A DNA stretch of 64,000 nucleotides from Saccharina japonica (Eukaryota > Sar > Phaeophyceae > Laminariales > Laminariaceae), in NCBI GenBank assembly GCA_008828725.1, contig MEHQ01000975.1:1-64000 (forward strand), given 5' to 3'. Shown here piece by piece: positions 11,305-22,137 of this stretch; position 1 is the first letter of the stretch; each line of letters opens with the position of its first letter. Below the pieces are notes generated by a model. The model was not told the DNA's origin and did no database searches. It saw only the letters and a program-made list of their open reading frames with translations. A program made the translations under genes and the position numbers.

Positions 11305-12070
11305 TCACTTGGCAAGGTCTGAGTATACTATTTGTTGTACGTGGTGTGTCCATGTGTGCAGGCATGATACTAGAACTACGGCAGGGGCGCTAGCCCGATT
11401 TCATTATCGCGCCTAGGTCACTCGAGTCGGTGGCTTTGTACCTCGCTCAAAATTATTGGACATGAAAAAATTGTGCTGACGTAACGTGACAAACAATTCC
11501 ATGTCGGTGCATATCGCCAAACCGAGAGGCGTAAAACACTCGAGACATTCCATAATTCGGCTTTGTCAGCCGGCCCCATGACTCTGACTTGTTCCAACAA
11601 AAGAACCTGACCGTGACCCCCTCGGGCCCAACGCATGCTTAATAATTTTACCTCTTCTGCGGCCCGCCCACAGCCACGGAAATACAAAACGCGAAGCTTG
11701 TGTGTGTCCTTACTATACTTGACCTATATAGGACGACTGAGCAAAATACGGTCATAATCGCGCTGGGCGCGTGTTGTGCAGCTCCGTCCGCTGCAGCTCG
11801 GACATAAGACGTGCCCCGACATGCCCAGGCTGCCAACGCGTGCTACGGTATCATGGGGGGTAACGCCTTTTGTCCTTCAAAACATTTCTAACCGATGGCA
11901 CTCCTCGGCTGAAGCGCTAAAATAGAGTGAGTGACCCGCGCAACAAGGCAGGTATACGCTAAAAGGCAGTTAGACCTGCCTTATTTGGTATATTTCCATT
12001 CTCCTGATTTAAGGCCGCATACGCCTTTACTCGGGGATAAGGGCCCATATTAACGAGTATAAAATAAATC

Positions 12071-12209
12071 CAATTTGGGAAAAATAAAATTAAAGTTCGC
12101 TTTTCATTGGTCAACACACGCACCAGCACCAAAGATTAGGATCTTGGGGGGTGCTGGTGCGCGTGTTGACCAATGAAAAGCGGATTTGAATTTTTATTTT
12201 TCCAAATTG
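12071..12209. mobile_element. Snap-back palindrome (hairpin MITE-like)
   Basis: Two arms of about 60 nt, nearly perfect, meet around a 19-nt spacer. The arms run from CAATTTGG at the outside through TTTTCATTGGTCAACACACG to GCACCAGCACC at the inside. No TTAA or clear duplication flanks it. The near-perfect arms imply recent origin, or secondary structure kept by gene conversion. Confidence 0.7.
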
Positions 12210-12645
12210 AATTTTTATTTTCTTCGTTAAAACGGACCCTAAGGCCGAACCGGCCGAAAAAACGGGACCAATCGCTCCGGACCACAAGGCCGACAACGGT
12301 TTTAAAAGCGGCAGAAATCGCGTGCATATCTTTTTAAGTTTCAAACAGGGAACAAGTCGATTTGGCATGACCTACTTCTACGTTTTCCTTATAAAAAATG
12401 CCCCATTGTGAGGTACCTGCTTTACCTAATATTACTATTACTAGTTGTATACCTACAGTAAGCCACGGAACAATTCATCGGTTTATATTGTAGGTTGTAT
12501 TATTTTCTTAAAAAGTGTTTTTTTTTAGTGAGGCAGTTTTCGGTGGGGGGGGGAAAAGTAGAAGCCGCAAACAAATTAATATGCCGTCCTTGCTGACGAT
12601 GCTGCTGTGTTCGTCGCTTTGTCTGGGCCTTGCTTCCCTGTATGA

Positions 12646-12894
12646 AGAGCAATCCCACGGTAGGGGTACCACTTTTAGGCTCAATAGTTTCTGACCGGTT
12701 GTGCTTCTCACTTGAGTAACCACCGGATACTATTATTATTTTGCTGGTATATCTGTTTCGGGACTACCGCATTGGAAGGTTTGGCCGGGTTGCGCGAGCG
12801 AATGTTTCCGAAGTCATATTTCTGGTGGTGATATTGAGCTCCTCGTGTGAGAAGCTCAGGAAATTCTGCTGCGCCCCTACCGTGGGATGACTCT
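12646..12894. mobile_element. MITE family B, copy 1
   Basis: The ends GAGCAATCCCACGGTAGGGG and the inverse (CCCCTACCGTGGGATGACTC) bracket about 210 bp containing ACTTGAGTAACCACCGGATA and ATTGAGCTCCTCGTGTGAG. A second copy lies at 62180-62431. Its ends resemble family A (GAGCAATGCTACGATAGAGG), so A and B probably share a transposase. Confidence 0.75.
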
Positions 12895-14037
12895 GAAGCC
12901 CAACAAGGGTAAACAGTAATGGTCTGCACTTTCGCGGTCTAGGGGGCGAATGACATTCGCTCTAAAACGATTCCCCCCTGAGTGGCGCAAACGCGAGGAA
13001 CATCGTTCCGGTGTGAGCAACGATTGCGCTGAACTACTAACACGACCGGGTGGGTTCAAACATGGACATTGATTTGCACACTATATTAGCGGTCGTAGAT
13101 GGGGGATAGAGAGCTTCCACGGCGGCAGTGGCACATGAGTGACTCCACTTCCACATGGATAGACCGATAAAACATGGATGGACACGTGCTATCCGGAGTT
13201 TGGTTGCCTTAGTTGAAGCTCACCGAGGGTTCGAAAGGAAACCGTGTACAGCCTTCGCGAGCACGTGAGTCAACAACCACGGTGCGTGCCTCTTTCAGTG
13301 GGTAAGCTGCTTTGCGACACACCGGGATGGAAAATGAACGACCTTCAACCCACGGGCAAGGAACAGAGCTAAGGATAACAAAAAAGGGGTGGGAAAAATC
13401 AACAGCTAGACTGACCATATGTCTCAGTTCTGTCGGGCAGCAACCACAACCGCACGAAACGAATATAGGCAGGGGCGTAAATTATGGAAACCGGTGGACG
13501 GGACCCCCCCCCCCGTCGTTTCGAAATCGCACTTAAAAGGGGGCCAAAAACAAAAGGCAGGCGTTCTACTCACCATAACCTCATTTTGATATCAGAGGGG
13601 AAATTCGCTGATGAAATATACATATTATGACGATTCCAGCAGCGGCAACTGCGTGCACTTTTGAGGAGTGACAGAACATCGGTGCCTCCGAGTTTTCAAC
13701 GAAGGGAGCGGCACGGCATGGGTGCCACAGGACCCCACCCGTACTTACCTGTGGGCGCCTGCTATACTCGTAGTCGGTTCACAACATCGAAAATGTGTAC
13801 GTATCACATTTAATTATTTTGGTCGCGATAGAAAAGGGGTTCAAAAAGGGCTAAGAAACGCCCAGCCGTTTTTGATGAAACAAAATCCACAGAACGTGGG
13901 CCAATCGAATCGACAGGTGCGACGCGTGCTGCGTGCGAGTGGTATATGAGGGGTATCGCACGAGTAGCACCTGCATTTTTCTGGGACTCGCCTGCCTTGA
14001 CTATCGTCGGTGTCGTACGAGTATAGGAGCTCCCTGG

Positions 14038-14276
14038 ACGGATGCTACGATAGAGGTGCACCGTGATTTTCTGACCTCCTCACTTGAGGAGCTCCATACC
14101 TCACCCAAAAACCGAATTTGGAGGAAACCAAAAGTGCTACTCGACCAACAATCCCACGAGCTAGGTATACCATCGAGATGATGGCAACACAAGAATTGTG
14201 AGATTCCGACGAATTTGGGTTAAGGAGCCCAATCATTTAGAAACAAAACCAGAAAAAAAGTGCTACCTCCATCGAT
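14038..14276 (+). mobile_element. MITE family A, copy 4
   Basis: The left end GATGCTACGATAGAGGTGCA is intact; the right end is worn (GTGCTACCTCCATCGATGAA). CTCACTTGAGGAGCTCCATA and AAAAGTGCTACTCG match the other copies. Confidence 0.75.
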
Positions 14277-14884
14277 GAAGGTATCTCACGGCCTACGCAC
14301 GTACTGCTGTACGAATAGGTGCTAACGAAAACTACTATCATACTGCCGTGAAACACGGATGGAATTCGGGTACAACATCAGCAGCAGTTTTTCATAGTTA
14401 ATAGTAGAGGTCAGATATGTTTCGGCCAAAAAAGCCCCACGTTTCCTTTCAAAGTGTATGACGGTTCGGGACATAAACATATATGACGCACGGTTGACAA
14501 CACGAAACACAAAACACACCTTGCGTGATACGACGCCACAGTTGGAGATATAATATCTACGGCAGCGATTCACGCTCCTGATCCCTGGCTGTACTCAGCT
14601 TTGTTTAATCCATACCAGTACAAATAGTGTAAAATCATTCGGAGGAGATACATTGTACGGTACATATATGTACCAGGAATATATGCGTACACACAACACC
14701 CGACATTTACCTTTTGCCATGAAAACCAAAAGAAGTCATACAGCCGAGCTGACATATTGGCGGCAGCACAATGGTGTTTTTATAGACAATCGTGATCTAT
14801 ACTGCTTACAATTTGATATCATCGCGCACAGAACAGCTCTACACTGTCTCCAAAGCAAGCGAAAGCGAAAACCCGCAACTCACG

Positions 14885-15027
14885 AGTCGACAGGTGCATC
14901 CTCCCACCACCAATCCTTGGTCTTACTCAGGCCATCCTCCGTCTTGACATGATCCTCAGCAGGCGCCTGCTTTGTTTCCCCTTGGGGTGTTCCCTCGCTT
15001 GTCGCAGCACTGGTCTCGGTCTTCATG
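14885..15027 (-). CDS. Candidate first exon of a minus-strand gene, perhaps gene A
   Basis: Reading the minus strand from 15027, ATG opens a hydrophilic frame beginning MKTETSAATSEG and continuing through KTEDGLSKTKDWWWEDAP to VDS, where a strong donor (GACTC|GTGAGT) follows. The acidic, Glu/Lys/Thr-rich composition with clean codons contrasts with the repeats around it. It lies upstream of gene A in the same orientation, so it could encode that protein's cytosolic N-terminus, but I could not find intervening exons that join it in phase to the exon at 9209. It may instead belong to a separate gene. The start is chosen because it is the first ATG in the frame. Confidence 0.35.
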
Positions 15028-15299
15028 ACACACCAAAACCCCGGCTGCTACAATATAAAGCAGTACGAACAAGAAATCATATTTTTTTGTTATCTAAAGG
15101 GGCGTTGCGTTACGATCGCATAACGTTTCCCCTGCTGCTCCTCTTTTTGTTGAAAAAGTAAGCACTTGAAAATCATGGAAGAAGTAGGAAAATCAGCATC
15201 GCAAACATTCAATTGCCATCATTAATTCGTACATGTAGTAAATAAAAAGAAGAAAACCAGACGGTATCATAAAGTTTTTTTTTATACGACAAACTACTG

Positions 15300-15475
15300 C
15301 ACTACCGGCCCTCTCATAAGAAAGTGCCCCACAAGAAACTCAGCCTAAAAATTAAGGGGGAAATAAGAAAGTCGACAGCTATTATACTGAAGCTAGTGTG
15401 GGACACACGCCTTTCTCAAATAAGAAAGTCAGCCTAAGCCCGATTTCTGGTCTATTATGAGCGGGCCGGTACTGT
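15300..15475. mobile_element. Worn copy of the TA-flanked small element family D
   Basis: Sequence such as CTCAAATAAGAAAGTCAGCC and the inner TCAGCCTAAAAATTAAGGGG match the interior of the better copies at 15970-16137 and 28840-30237, but the ends are degraded. Confidence 0.45.
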
Positions 15476-15589
15476 AATCGGTTACGCTGCCCCGCCAATA
15501 AGGACAACAGGCTCTCTCTTTGGCGGACGCCGGCAAAAATTAAGTAATCAATCGTATTTACACCACCACATATAATTATGGCGAGTTAA

Positions 15590-15682
15590 CCCTCATAGGA
15601 CTGGAGTCCCGTTTTGGGGACAAATCTCTTAGAATTAGACTGGTTTGTCCCCAAAACGGGACTGACTGCAGTTCTAAAAGAG
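15590..15682. mobile_element. piggyBac-like MITE, palindromic copy
   Basis: TTAA flanks both sides (15586-15589 and 15683-15686). The ends are CCCTCATAGGACTG and CAGTTCTAAAAGAG. The interior is itself an inverted repeat (AGTCCCGTTTTGGGGACAAA and its inverse) with a short spacer. The palindrome continues outside the TTAA sites for about 15 bp on each side (ATTATGGCG and its inverse). TTAA duplications and CCCT-type ends are hallmarks of piggyBac. Confidence 0.65.
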
Positions 15683-15853
15683 TTAACGCCACCATTATGG
15701 TGTCACGACTTTATTATATGATTTGCCTTCCGACAATGTGCAGGGCATTACTCATTCAGAACGAAAAAGTTCGACACAATTCGTCGAATACCACCAATCT
15801 CATCCAACCGATTCTCCCCCCCTGCGTCTGCTCAATTGAACACACACTATCAA

Positions 15854-15933
15854 CCCATTCAGAACTGAAAAAATGATCCCACACTAATTCCAAGTAGTTT
15901 GTGCCCAAATTCGTGGGACCAGTTCTCAAGGGC
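15854..15933. mobile_element. piggyBac-like MITE, 80 bp
   Basis: The ends CCCATTCAGAACTG and CCAGTTCTCAAGGGC are flanked by TCAA and TTAA (one flank mutated). The interior has AAGTAGTTTGTGCCCAAATT followed by CGTGGGA, shared with the copies at 61.8 kb. Confidence 0.65.
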
Positions 15934-15969
15934 TTAATACCACCCTTTGACCACATACGTAATACAGTA

Positions 15970-16137
15970 CGGGACACCTAATAAGAAACAGGAAATCTAC
16001 AGTAGCTCAGGCTAGATTTCATATTTGAAAGAGGGTGCTTTCTACACTAATTTCGAGATAACGACTCCCGAATTTCTAATGTTCCTTTAAATCTCAGCCT
16101 GACTTTCTTGTTGGCCTGTTTCTCAGTAGGTGTCCTG
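15970..16137. mobile_element. TA-flanked small element, family D, copy 1
   Basis: The inverted ends are CGGGACACCTAATAAGAAAC and the inverse of CAGGACACCTACTGAGAAAC, with TA on both sides. The length is 168 bp with no open frame. It is a Tc1/mariner-type MITE by target preference; the family assignment is inference. Confidence 0.7.
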
Positions 16138-17210
16138 TACTGTACATATACAATGACAAGGCTTGCAACGTTCCGTAAGCTTGTGTGATTTATTGTTGTC
16201 GGGCCCATACCACGGCAATTTTGTTTTTACTTTCTTGAGCTCGTATGGTATATACATACTCTATCGAATCAAGGCGCTGTTTTAGTAGTACCAGGACCGA
16301 CCAGCCCACCCTGGCTACCCTGACAGACTCGAACGCTCGCTTCGGAGTTCGCACTCCTGAGGCGAACCACGGCAAAATAGCAAACTTACATCTAGTCTAA
16401 AATATAGACCTCTACTATTTAATGATGTTTGTAGTTGTCGGCACAGTAAAACAAAAATAAAATACCTCGAGGCCATAGAGAGGGTATTATCCGCCCCCCA
16501 TTCCCCGGTTTCTGGGTCCCTCAAATGCAACTCGTAGAGATGTTTTGTCGGTACAGCAGTCAATCGCGCGGTCATTTTGGCACGCTGCGTTTGAACGTTC
16601 GGCTGGTTCGTGCCTTATAGCTGAGAGCAAATGTACGAGCACAATACGTAGCTTGTTTTTTTTTCTTCACATTTATGTACAGCACCTTGTGATTAGCTCC
16701 AGCTTGCCCGTCTGCTCTCTCTCGACCCAGGCCTATCAAACACCTCGTCGCCGGGGTGTTGCAGTGGTCAAAATGTCCAAATTGATCGAACGCATGTACT
16801 ATCGTAGGTGGTCACCTTCTGTCTGTAGGAAAGTGCATGAAATCTACACCCCCTTCTTGCTCCGCCAAAATAAGCATATAAACGATGTTAGCCTTACATT
16901 GTTTTTTTTTTTTTAATCCTCCGGCGGATGGGTAAAACTAAAGCTTACGCCCTCCACACTTCCACGTCTCACTGCGTGTCGTGTGTCAATTCACTCCATG
17001 CCCCCTCGGACGTATCAGCCCTTGCTGCTTACGACTCCGGAGACTTGAGCATGTTGACCCGACCTGACCCCCGAGGGGGGCGGGTGCGGTGGGGATAGCC
17101 ACCCGAAGAGTACACTCTCCGGGTAGTGTGGAACTTGCCGCAGCTCATCCACTAACAAAAATCCAGGCCAAGAAGCCTTCCCGCCAGACTCGGATCAGTT
17201 ACGATCCACC
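16138..17210. other. No recognisable feature
   Basis: A 123-codon plus-strand frame (16545-16916) ends in a poly-T run and looks non-coding. No repeat shared with other parts of the window was seen. Confidence 0.4.
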
Positions 17211-17426
17211 CTACCCGTTTGGGCGTTGGTCCTCAGTATTTTGAAGTTTGATATGGGAGGGCCGATACTGCTGTAGTACATACAGCAGTCTTCGCGCTAC
17301 TTCCCCAGCTGCCTCCCTTTCGTAGCTCAGATCCAGGGTCAAGGCATCCGATAGCGGGCGCTCCTCGTCCCCCCTTCTGGCCGTACAACAAACCACCGTC
17401 ACCACTACTACCACTAACACTGACAT
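17211..17426 (-). CDS. Possible small secreted or membrane-anchored protein
   Basis: A 71-codon minus-strand frame begins MSVLVVVVVTVVCC, a plausible signal peptide or anchor, and continues with an acidic to amphipathic stretch (RRGDEERPLSDAL, EREAAGEVARRLLYVLQQY) to a stop. It may be a whole short gene or a first exon. Part of the DNA (CTCAGATCCAGGGTCA on the plus strand) loosely resembles the SINE body of this window, which argues for caution. No homologue is recognised. Confidence 0.25.
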   Translation of the reverse strand: MSVLVVVVVTVVCCTARRGDEERPLSDALTLDLSYEREAAGEVARRLLYVLQQYRPSHIKLQNTEDQRPNG

Positions 17427-17584
17427 CGAAAAAAAGGAACCGTTATTTTTATTTCTACGTACCCCTCGACATTGTCCAGCACACTCAGTATTCGTGCTGG
17501 TTCTTGAGATGCAATTCGTACAAGTATCGTGTGGTCACACACTGCCAATGCCAGTCGTACTCGTCACAAACTGCATACAAAGTC

Positions 17585-18000
17585 AGAGCCTGGTATAGTT
17601 TCTCATGTATTTCACATCTCGGGGGGAAGCACGACTCTTTCTTTATCCTGTAGTTTCCGTTTTTGTTTGTTTGTTTGTTTGTTTGGCTGTTTTTTTTTCA
17701 TTTATGTTATCCATTTTTTCCTCTTCGATTTTTCCAGTTAATTTTCGATTTCACGCAGCTGGATCGCTAGCAGGGTAGGTCGTGCCTGTCTTATACGAGT
17801 ACTGCTGCTGTATGACATCGCATTGTCTACTCTACTTACTACTGCATTGCAACGTAGGATCTGTGTCGTAGTGTTATGACCACATCATACCTGGTACCTC
17901 TCTACGATGGAGAATCGTCACAGACACTGGGTGTGCTGGATGTCGATGGGTGGAAAGGACGGTTTGAAGTGAACAATACACAAAACTGTACAACCGAGGG
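17585..18000 (+). repeat. LINE-associated 3' module, copy 1
   Basis: It shares GCTAGCAGGGTAGGTCGTGC, GTGTCGTAGTGTTATGACCA and GACACTGGGTGTGCTGGATG with copies at 19430-19810, 22138-23650 and 33655-33800. A T-rich stretch with GTTT repeats precedes it. Because a second copy follows a LINE coding remnant, it is probably LINE 3' untranslated sequence. Confidence 0.6.
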
Positions 18001-18319
18001 TGGTCGTTTTTTTGTTTTTTTTCGACATCTCACAGAATTTTTGTTCGTTGGGGGAGGGGGGGGGGGTTACTAAAACCAAGTGAAAAAAATGAAAATAAGG
18101 ATGTTTTTTTTTCCATTTTCTTATTTCATCATGTGATCACAACGGTTGCAACGGTTTTCTATTCCGACCTCTGGGGGTGTGGCGTGTCGTTTTCTCTTTT
18201 TTCTGGACGCCCCTGGTACAACACAGATATTATGACGGACCACAGTAAATGGGACCTACGGTACAAGCAAAAACCTACCGGTATATATGTACGTATTTTG
18301 AATAAAACTATTTGGTGGT

Positions 18320-18903
18320 ACTTACTATTGGCATTGGCTTCCAGCGTCGGCAGCGTGGCGACTATGGGGGACCCTCTCGTACGCGAAGGCTCTCAAGAAG
18401 ACACGAATTGAGACCATCGAAACGACGATCCGTAAACGGCGGCTGTTCTTTGCGGGGGCCGTGGTACACCAGCACAAGGGGCGACTACCCAGTCGGGTGA
18501 TGTTCGGGGCAGTGGCGGGTGGGGAGGGGCGCAGACCGGGCGGACAGCCAAAGACTTGGCAGAAATGCCATGCTGAAAACCTCAAGGTGTTTCGAGCCAC
18601 CGAGGGGTCCACGGCACAGCTCCCGTTGGTGTTCGGAGCAGCAACTAAGGTGGGAAAGTGGTACAGGGGGGTCCTCGAAGCAGCTAAACGGTTCATGGTT
18701 CGGTGGCACAAGGACGAGGCGGAACTGAGTAGACAGCGCCACGCATCCGTTGCGGGTGATGCACAAGGGAATGGCAAGGGGGGGGCAACAGTCGTAAGGA
18801 AACCGCGGTTGATGAGAGCAGGAAGGAGACAGCCGACAGGGTGGCAAGGTACCAGGCTGACTAGAAAGTCCCGTCTAGACCACCCGTACTGCGCACCTCT
18901 GTA
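18320..18903 (+). mobile_element. LINE remnant: C-terminal part of reverse-transcriptase ORF
   Basis: The plus-strand frame reads HWLPASAAWRLWGTLSYAKA, then LKKTRIETIETTIRKRRLFF and FAGAVVHQHKGRLPSRVMFG, with GRRPGGQPKTWQKC downstream, and ends at a stop at 18903. The pattern 'RKRRL.FAG.V.....RLP..V.FG....GRRPGG.P.TW' is characteristic of the segment after the reverse-transcriptase domain in many LINEs. No catalytic YADD motif is present, so the copy is 5'-truncated at about 18.3 kb. The open frame continues upstream of any ATG, as expected for a fragment. Confidence 0.65.
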
Positions 18904-19157
18904 GCTGCTTCGAACGCGGCCCTGTTGTGTGTTTTCGTTTCGTTTTAGTTGCATTGTTACTCCCGTTCTTATCCCTGTGATAAGGAAGAAGTACTACTTG
19001 GCTTCGTGGATGGCGAGCTCCGTGCTTTCCCTTGGTTATTTCTGGTGGTCTTTCTTTTCCTTTCTTTTCTTTTATTTGCTTGGTATATTGCCTGTCGCAG
19101 CTTCTCCAGGGGGGGACGATAGCGATGCTACAGCCCCTCGCATTGATTTATTTATTT

Positions 19158-19430
19158 TTTGGTATGGGTGGCGCCCAAGGGAATGGAGACAGAGGGGGGG
19201 GGGGCGGTTCGTAGGGAAACCGCGGCGGACGAAAGCAGGAAGGAGACGGCAGACAGGGTAGCAAGTTACCAGACCGACTAGCTGGTAGAACCTGTCCGTA
19301 CTACGGGTATAAACCTGCCTCGGCTGCCTGGAAGGTGCTTTTGGTGTGCTCCGGTTGCCTTTCCTTTCCTGTCGTTCTTAGTCTTGCTCTGTTTGCGTTG
19401 TTTTTCATTCCATTTAATTTCGTTTAATAT
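19158..19430 (+). mobile_element. Second LINE 3' fragment
   Basis: GGCGCCCAAGGGAATGGAGA through AGGAAGGAGACGGCAGACAG duplicates the end of the LINE coding remnant at 18755-18870, with a frame change and a G run. It is followed by a 3' region (CGTTCTTAGTCTTGCTCTGT) also found inverted at 49.05-49.26 kb. Confidence 0.6.
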
Positions 19431-19810
19431 ATTTTGATTTTATTGTCTGTCGCATCTCCTCTGGGAAAAGCACGACACGTTCTTTCTTTTTTTGTCATGT
19501 TTTTGTTTGGTTGTTTGGTTGTTGATTTGCTTTATTATGTTTTTTTTATTCGTTTTTTCCTCTTCGTTATTTTTTTTCCCTCTTTCATGCACCTGTATTG
19601 CTAGCAGGGTAGGTCTTGCCTGTCGTATATTGCATTGCATTGTCTGTTCTGCTTACTAAACTGAGCGTAGTATCTCTGTGTCGTAGTTTTGTGACCACAT
19701 AACTGGTACTTTTTTAGGATGAAGAATCGGCACGGACACTGGGTGTGCTGGATGTCGACGGGTAGAAATGAGGTTTAATGTGAAGAACACACCCACTATG
19801 GTCCTCCGTA
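19430..19810 (+). repeat. LINE-associated 3' module, copy 2
   Basis: It contains GCTAGCAGGGTAGGTCTTGC, GTGTCGTAGTTTTGTGACCA and GATGAAGAATCGGCACGGAC, as in the other copies, and directly follows a LINE fragment. Confidence 0.65.
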
Positions 19811-22137
19811 ATAATACATCGCATTGCAGTACTCGTCGTACGTACTCGTGAGGAGATTCACACAACGAAATGTCATGCCATCGTACGGAGTGTGAAAAAC
19901 AGACAGACCGGGCACGACAATCCCAACTCACACACGTCATCAACGTGAATGTTATTCGTTTTTTTCGTTGTCATCCCCCATTGGTGTTACCCCCGCTTTC
20001 AACGTATCTGGATTTCTACCATGTGTATACCTTCCCTTCTTCCCCTCGCTGCCTCGGCAAAGTTTTTGCTTTGGCATGGCCCATAGCGAGGGGGGGGGTC
20101 TTTCTAGCGAGCAAGGCTAGGCTCACCCTCAAGCGGACCGATACCTTCTTGCTGCTGCGCACCCGCCGCGAGCGTGTGCAGCGGTAGAGTTGGATCGGCA
20201 CTGGTGCGTCAGGCGCAAAAGTTCAGATGCACGGGCCTTTTTGGCCGTCGGTGTAGACAGCAATGTCCATCTCACGTTTGTGCGCGGAGGCAGACGCCAT
20301 CAGAAAGGTGGACGGACACTACGTACACGGCCCTAGGTGTGTTTGCTAGAGGGAGTTGTTCTGTCTCAGTAACCTGGCTTCGCCATCAAAGGAGGAGGGA
20401 GCGTGTGGCGACGAGCTGTTGTTGGACTGGTCAATCCCTTCAGCGCGAGAATTTTTATTTTTCAGACCAAGCACCCTGAGTGCAACGAGAGAGAAAGCGA
20501 GGAGCCGACTGGGAAGGACAGCAACGAGAGCGTGTACGGACGGAGCGGGTCGAGTGTGGTCGTGCTAGGACTGGCCGAGCGGCACCGGAGCGGCGCGCCT
20601 GAGCAGCAGCACAGCAGCGCGCCGGCGCAGCAGCACAGCAGCGCACAGGAGAAGCGATCCGGAGCACGGACGACATCGACCCGTGACGGACGAACATTAT
20701 TGTTTTTCTGTTTTCTGTTGACAAATTCTTCGCTTTTTCCCCCGAATGTTGTTGTTGGGTCGGTGTGGATGACGTCACTGGTTTTGTAGAGAGACGCGGC
20801 AGAGATGGCGCGGACACCCCGGGTGCCTTCATTGTGTGCCTGATCGTGGAAGACTCCTTCAATGTGGAACGATTCCTAATCAGTGTCGATGTTTATGCTG
20901 TGCCTAACACAGACGTTCAGGATAGATTCGGGTAATTGTCAATTGACGTGACGGCTTTGGTTGGCGGTTCTTTTTCACTGTGTGCCCGCGGACTGTCATT
21001 CCGGCAGCACTTCAGACAGCAGCTGCGTGCTCCATCTTGTTCCCACGCCTACCGTGTGTTTTTGTACAGACAGCACTTCAGACAGTAGTTACGCTGTAGT
21101 CGGCAAATTCATTGGTAAAGAGTGGGAGGGGGGGGGTGGGGGCGATGCTGCTGTAGTCGAATGGAGTTTGCGGGCGTGTAGTTCAGGTTTGGACACGCAT
21201 AACATGCTGTAGGGATTTTAGGTGTACCTCTTCGGACTTGTGTATCCTTTCCCTGCTAAGCGTACGTGTTCTTTAGGATTCTCTGATGGCTCTAGCACTT
21301 TTGTGACCACGGGCTGTGATCTTGCTAGATCAGACTATAGGGATTAGCAACTGAAACGAGTTTAATGTGAAGACAACAACAACAACAACAATAACGTGCC
21401 TGTAAATGAATCGTTTGGGGTAGGGTACGGTGTCAGATACCCCCCCCAGCGATTTGCGGCCACATGCATGACATGAGTACATGGGTACACCCTCTCAGGA
21501 GCAGTAGTGTTGGATTTCGGCTGAGATGCTTCCTGTTTTCGCGTATTACGGCAACAAGCAACATTCATTCGTTGTAGACTGCTTTCTTCTCGTGATTTCG
21601 ACAAAAACAGGGAATACTGTTTACCAAACGTCCTCGCTTACGATCGAACTGCACATAAAAAAATGTGCAAGACCCAATTTATTCTGCTTTCCTTTAAATA
21701 TCTGAATGTGCATCATCGATTTGGGTCGTGCTGCGGCGCCCCGGCAGTGCTTGAAGCCTCTGCCAGCATGAATGACACCAACTAACTATGGAGGGCGGGC
21801 TATTGTTCGTCCATACTACCGTTGTTGGGGAGAAGTGGTGGTAATTGTTAATTGTTTGGGGCATTGGTTGTGAGCACTTCCTCGGTTATGTGGGCGATGT
21901 GGAGGAATGGGACGATTTTCTCGCGGACACCTCGGAGGTGTTTCGACGTCTTGTGTTACGCCGTTATTGATAGTTGGTCTACTGTTGTTAATACTGGTAA
22001 ACTCTTAACCAATTGAATCACCCCTTAATCTAAGCCTTATACCTAGCTCTTCCCCCCCTTCAGAACAGCGGGGCTTTTGGTCTCTTCGCATGGGGCCGTA
22101 CGTGCCTACGAGTCCGAAGTCCATGGGGCCCAGGCAT
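19811..22137. other. Mostly featureless, with a GCAGCACA repeat
   Basis: The only clear structure is a short imperfect GCGC(C/A)GCAGCAGCACA repeat at 20595-20650, giving AQQHSSA in one frame of a 128-codon plus-strand frame (20403-20789). That frame and an upstream one (19870-20187) match nothing I know and may be decayed LINE 5' sequence. (AAC)n occurs at 21375-21395. Confidence 0.4.

Noticed and set aside
18325-18954. The longest minus-strand open frame in the window (209 codons)
   Set aside because: It is the antisense shadow of the LINE reverse-transcriptase tail on the plus strand, whose motif pattern is recognisable.
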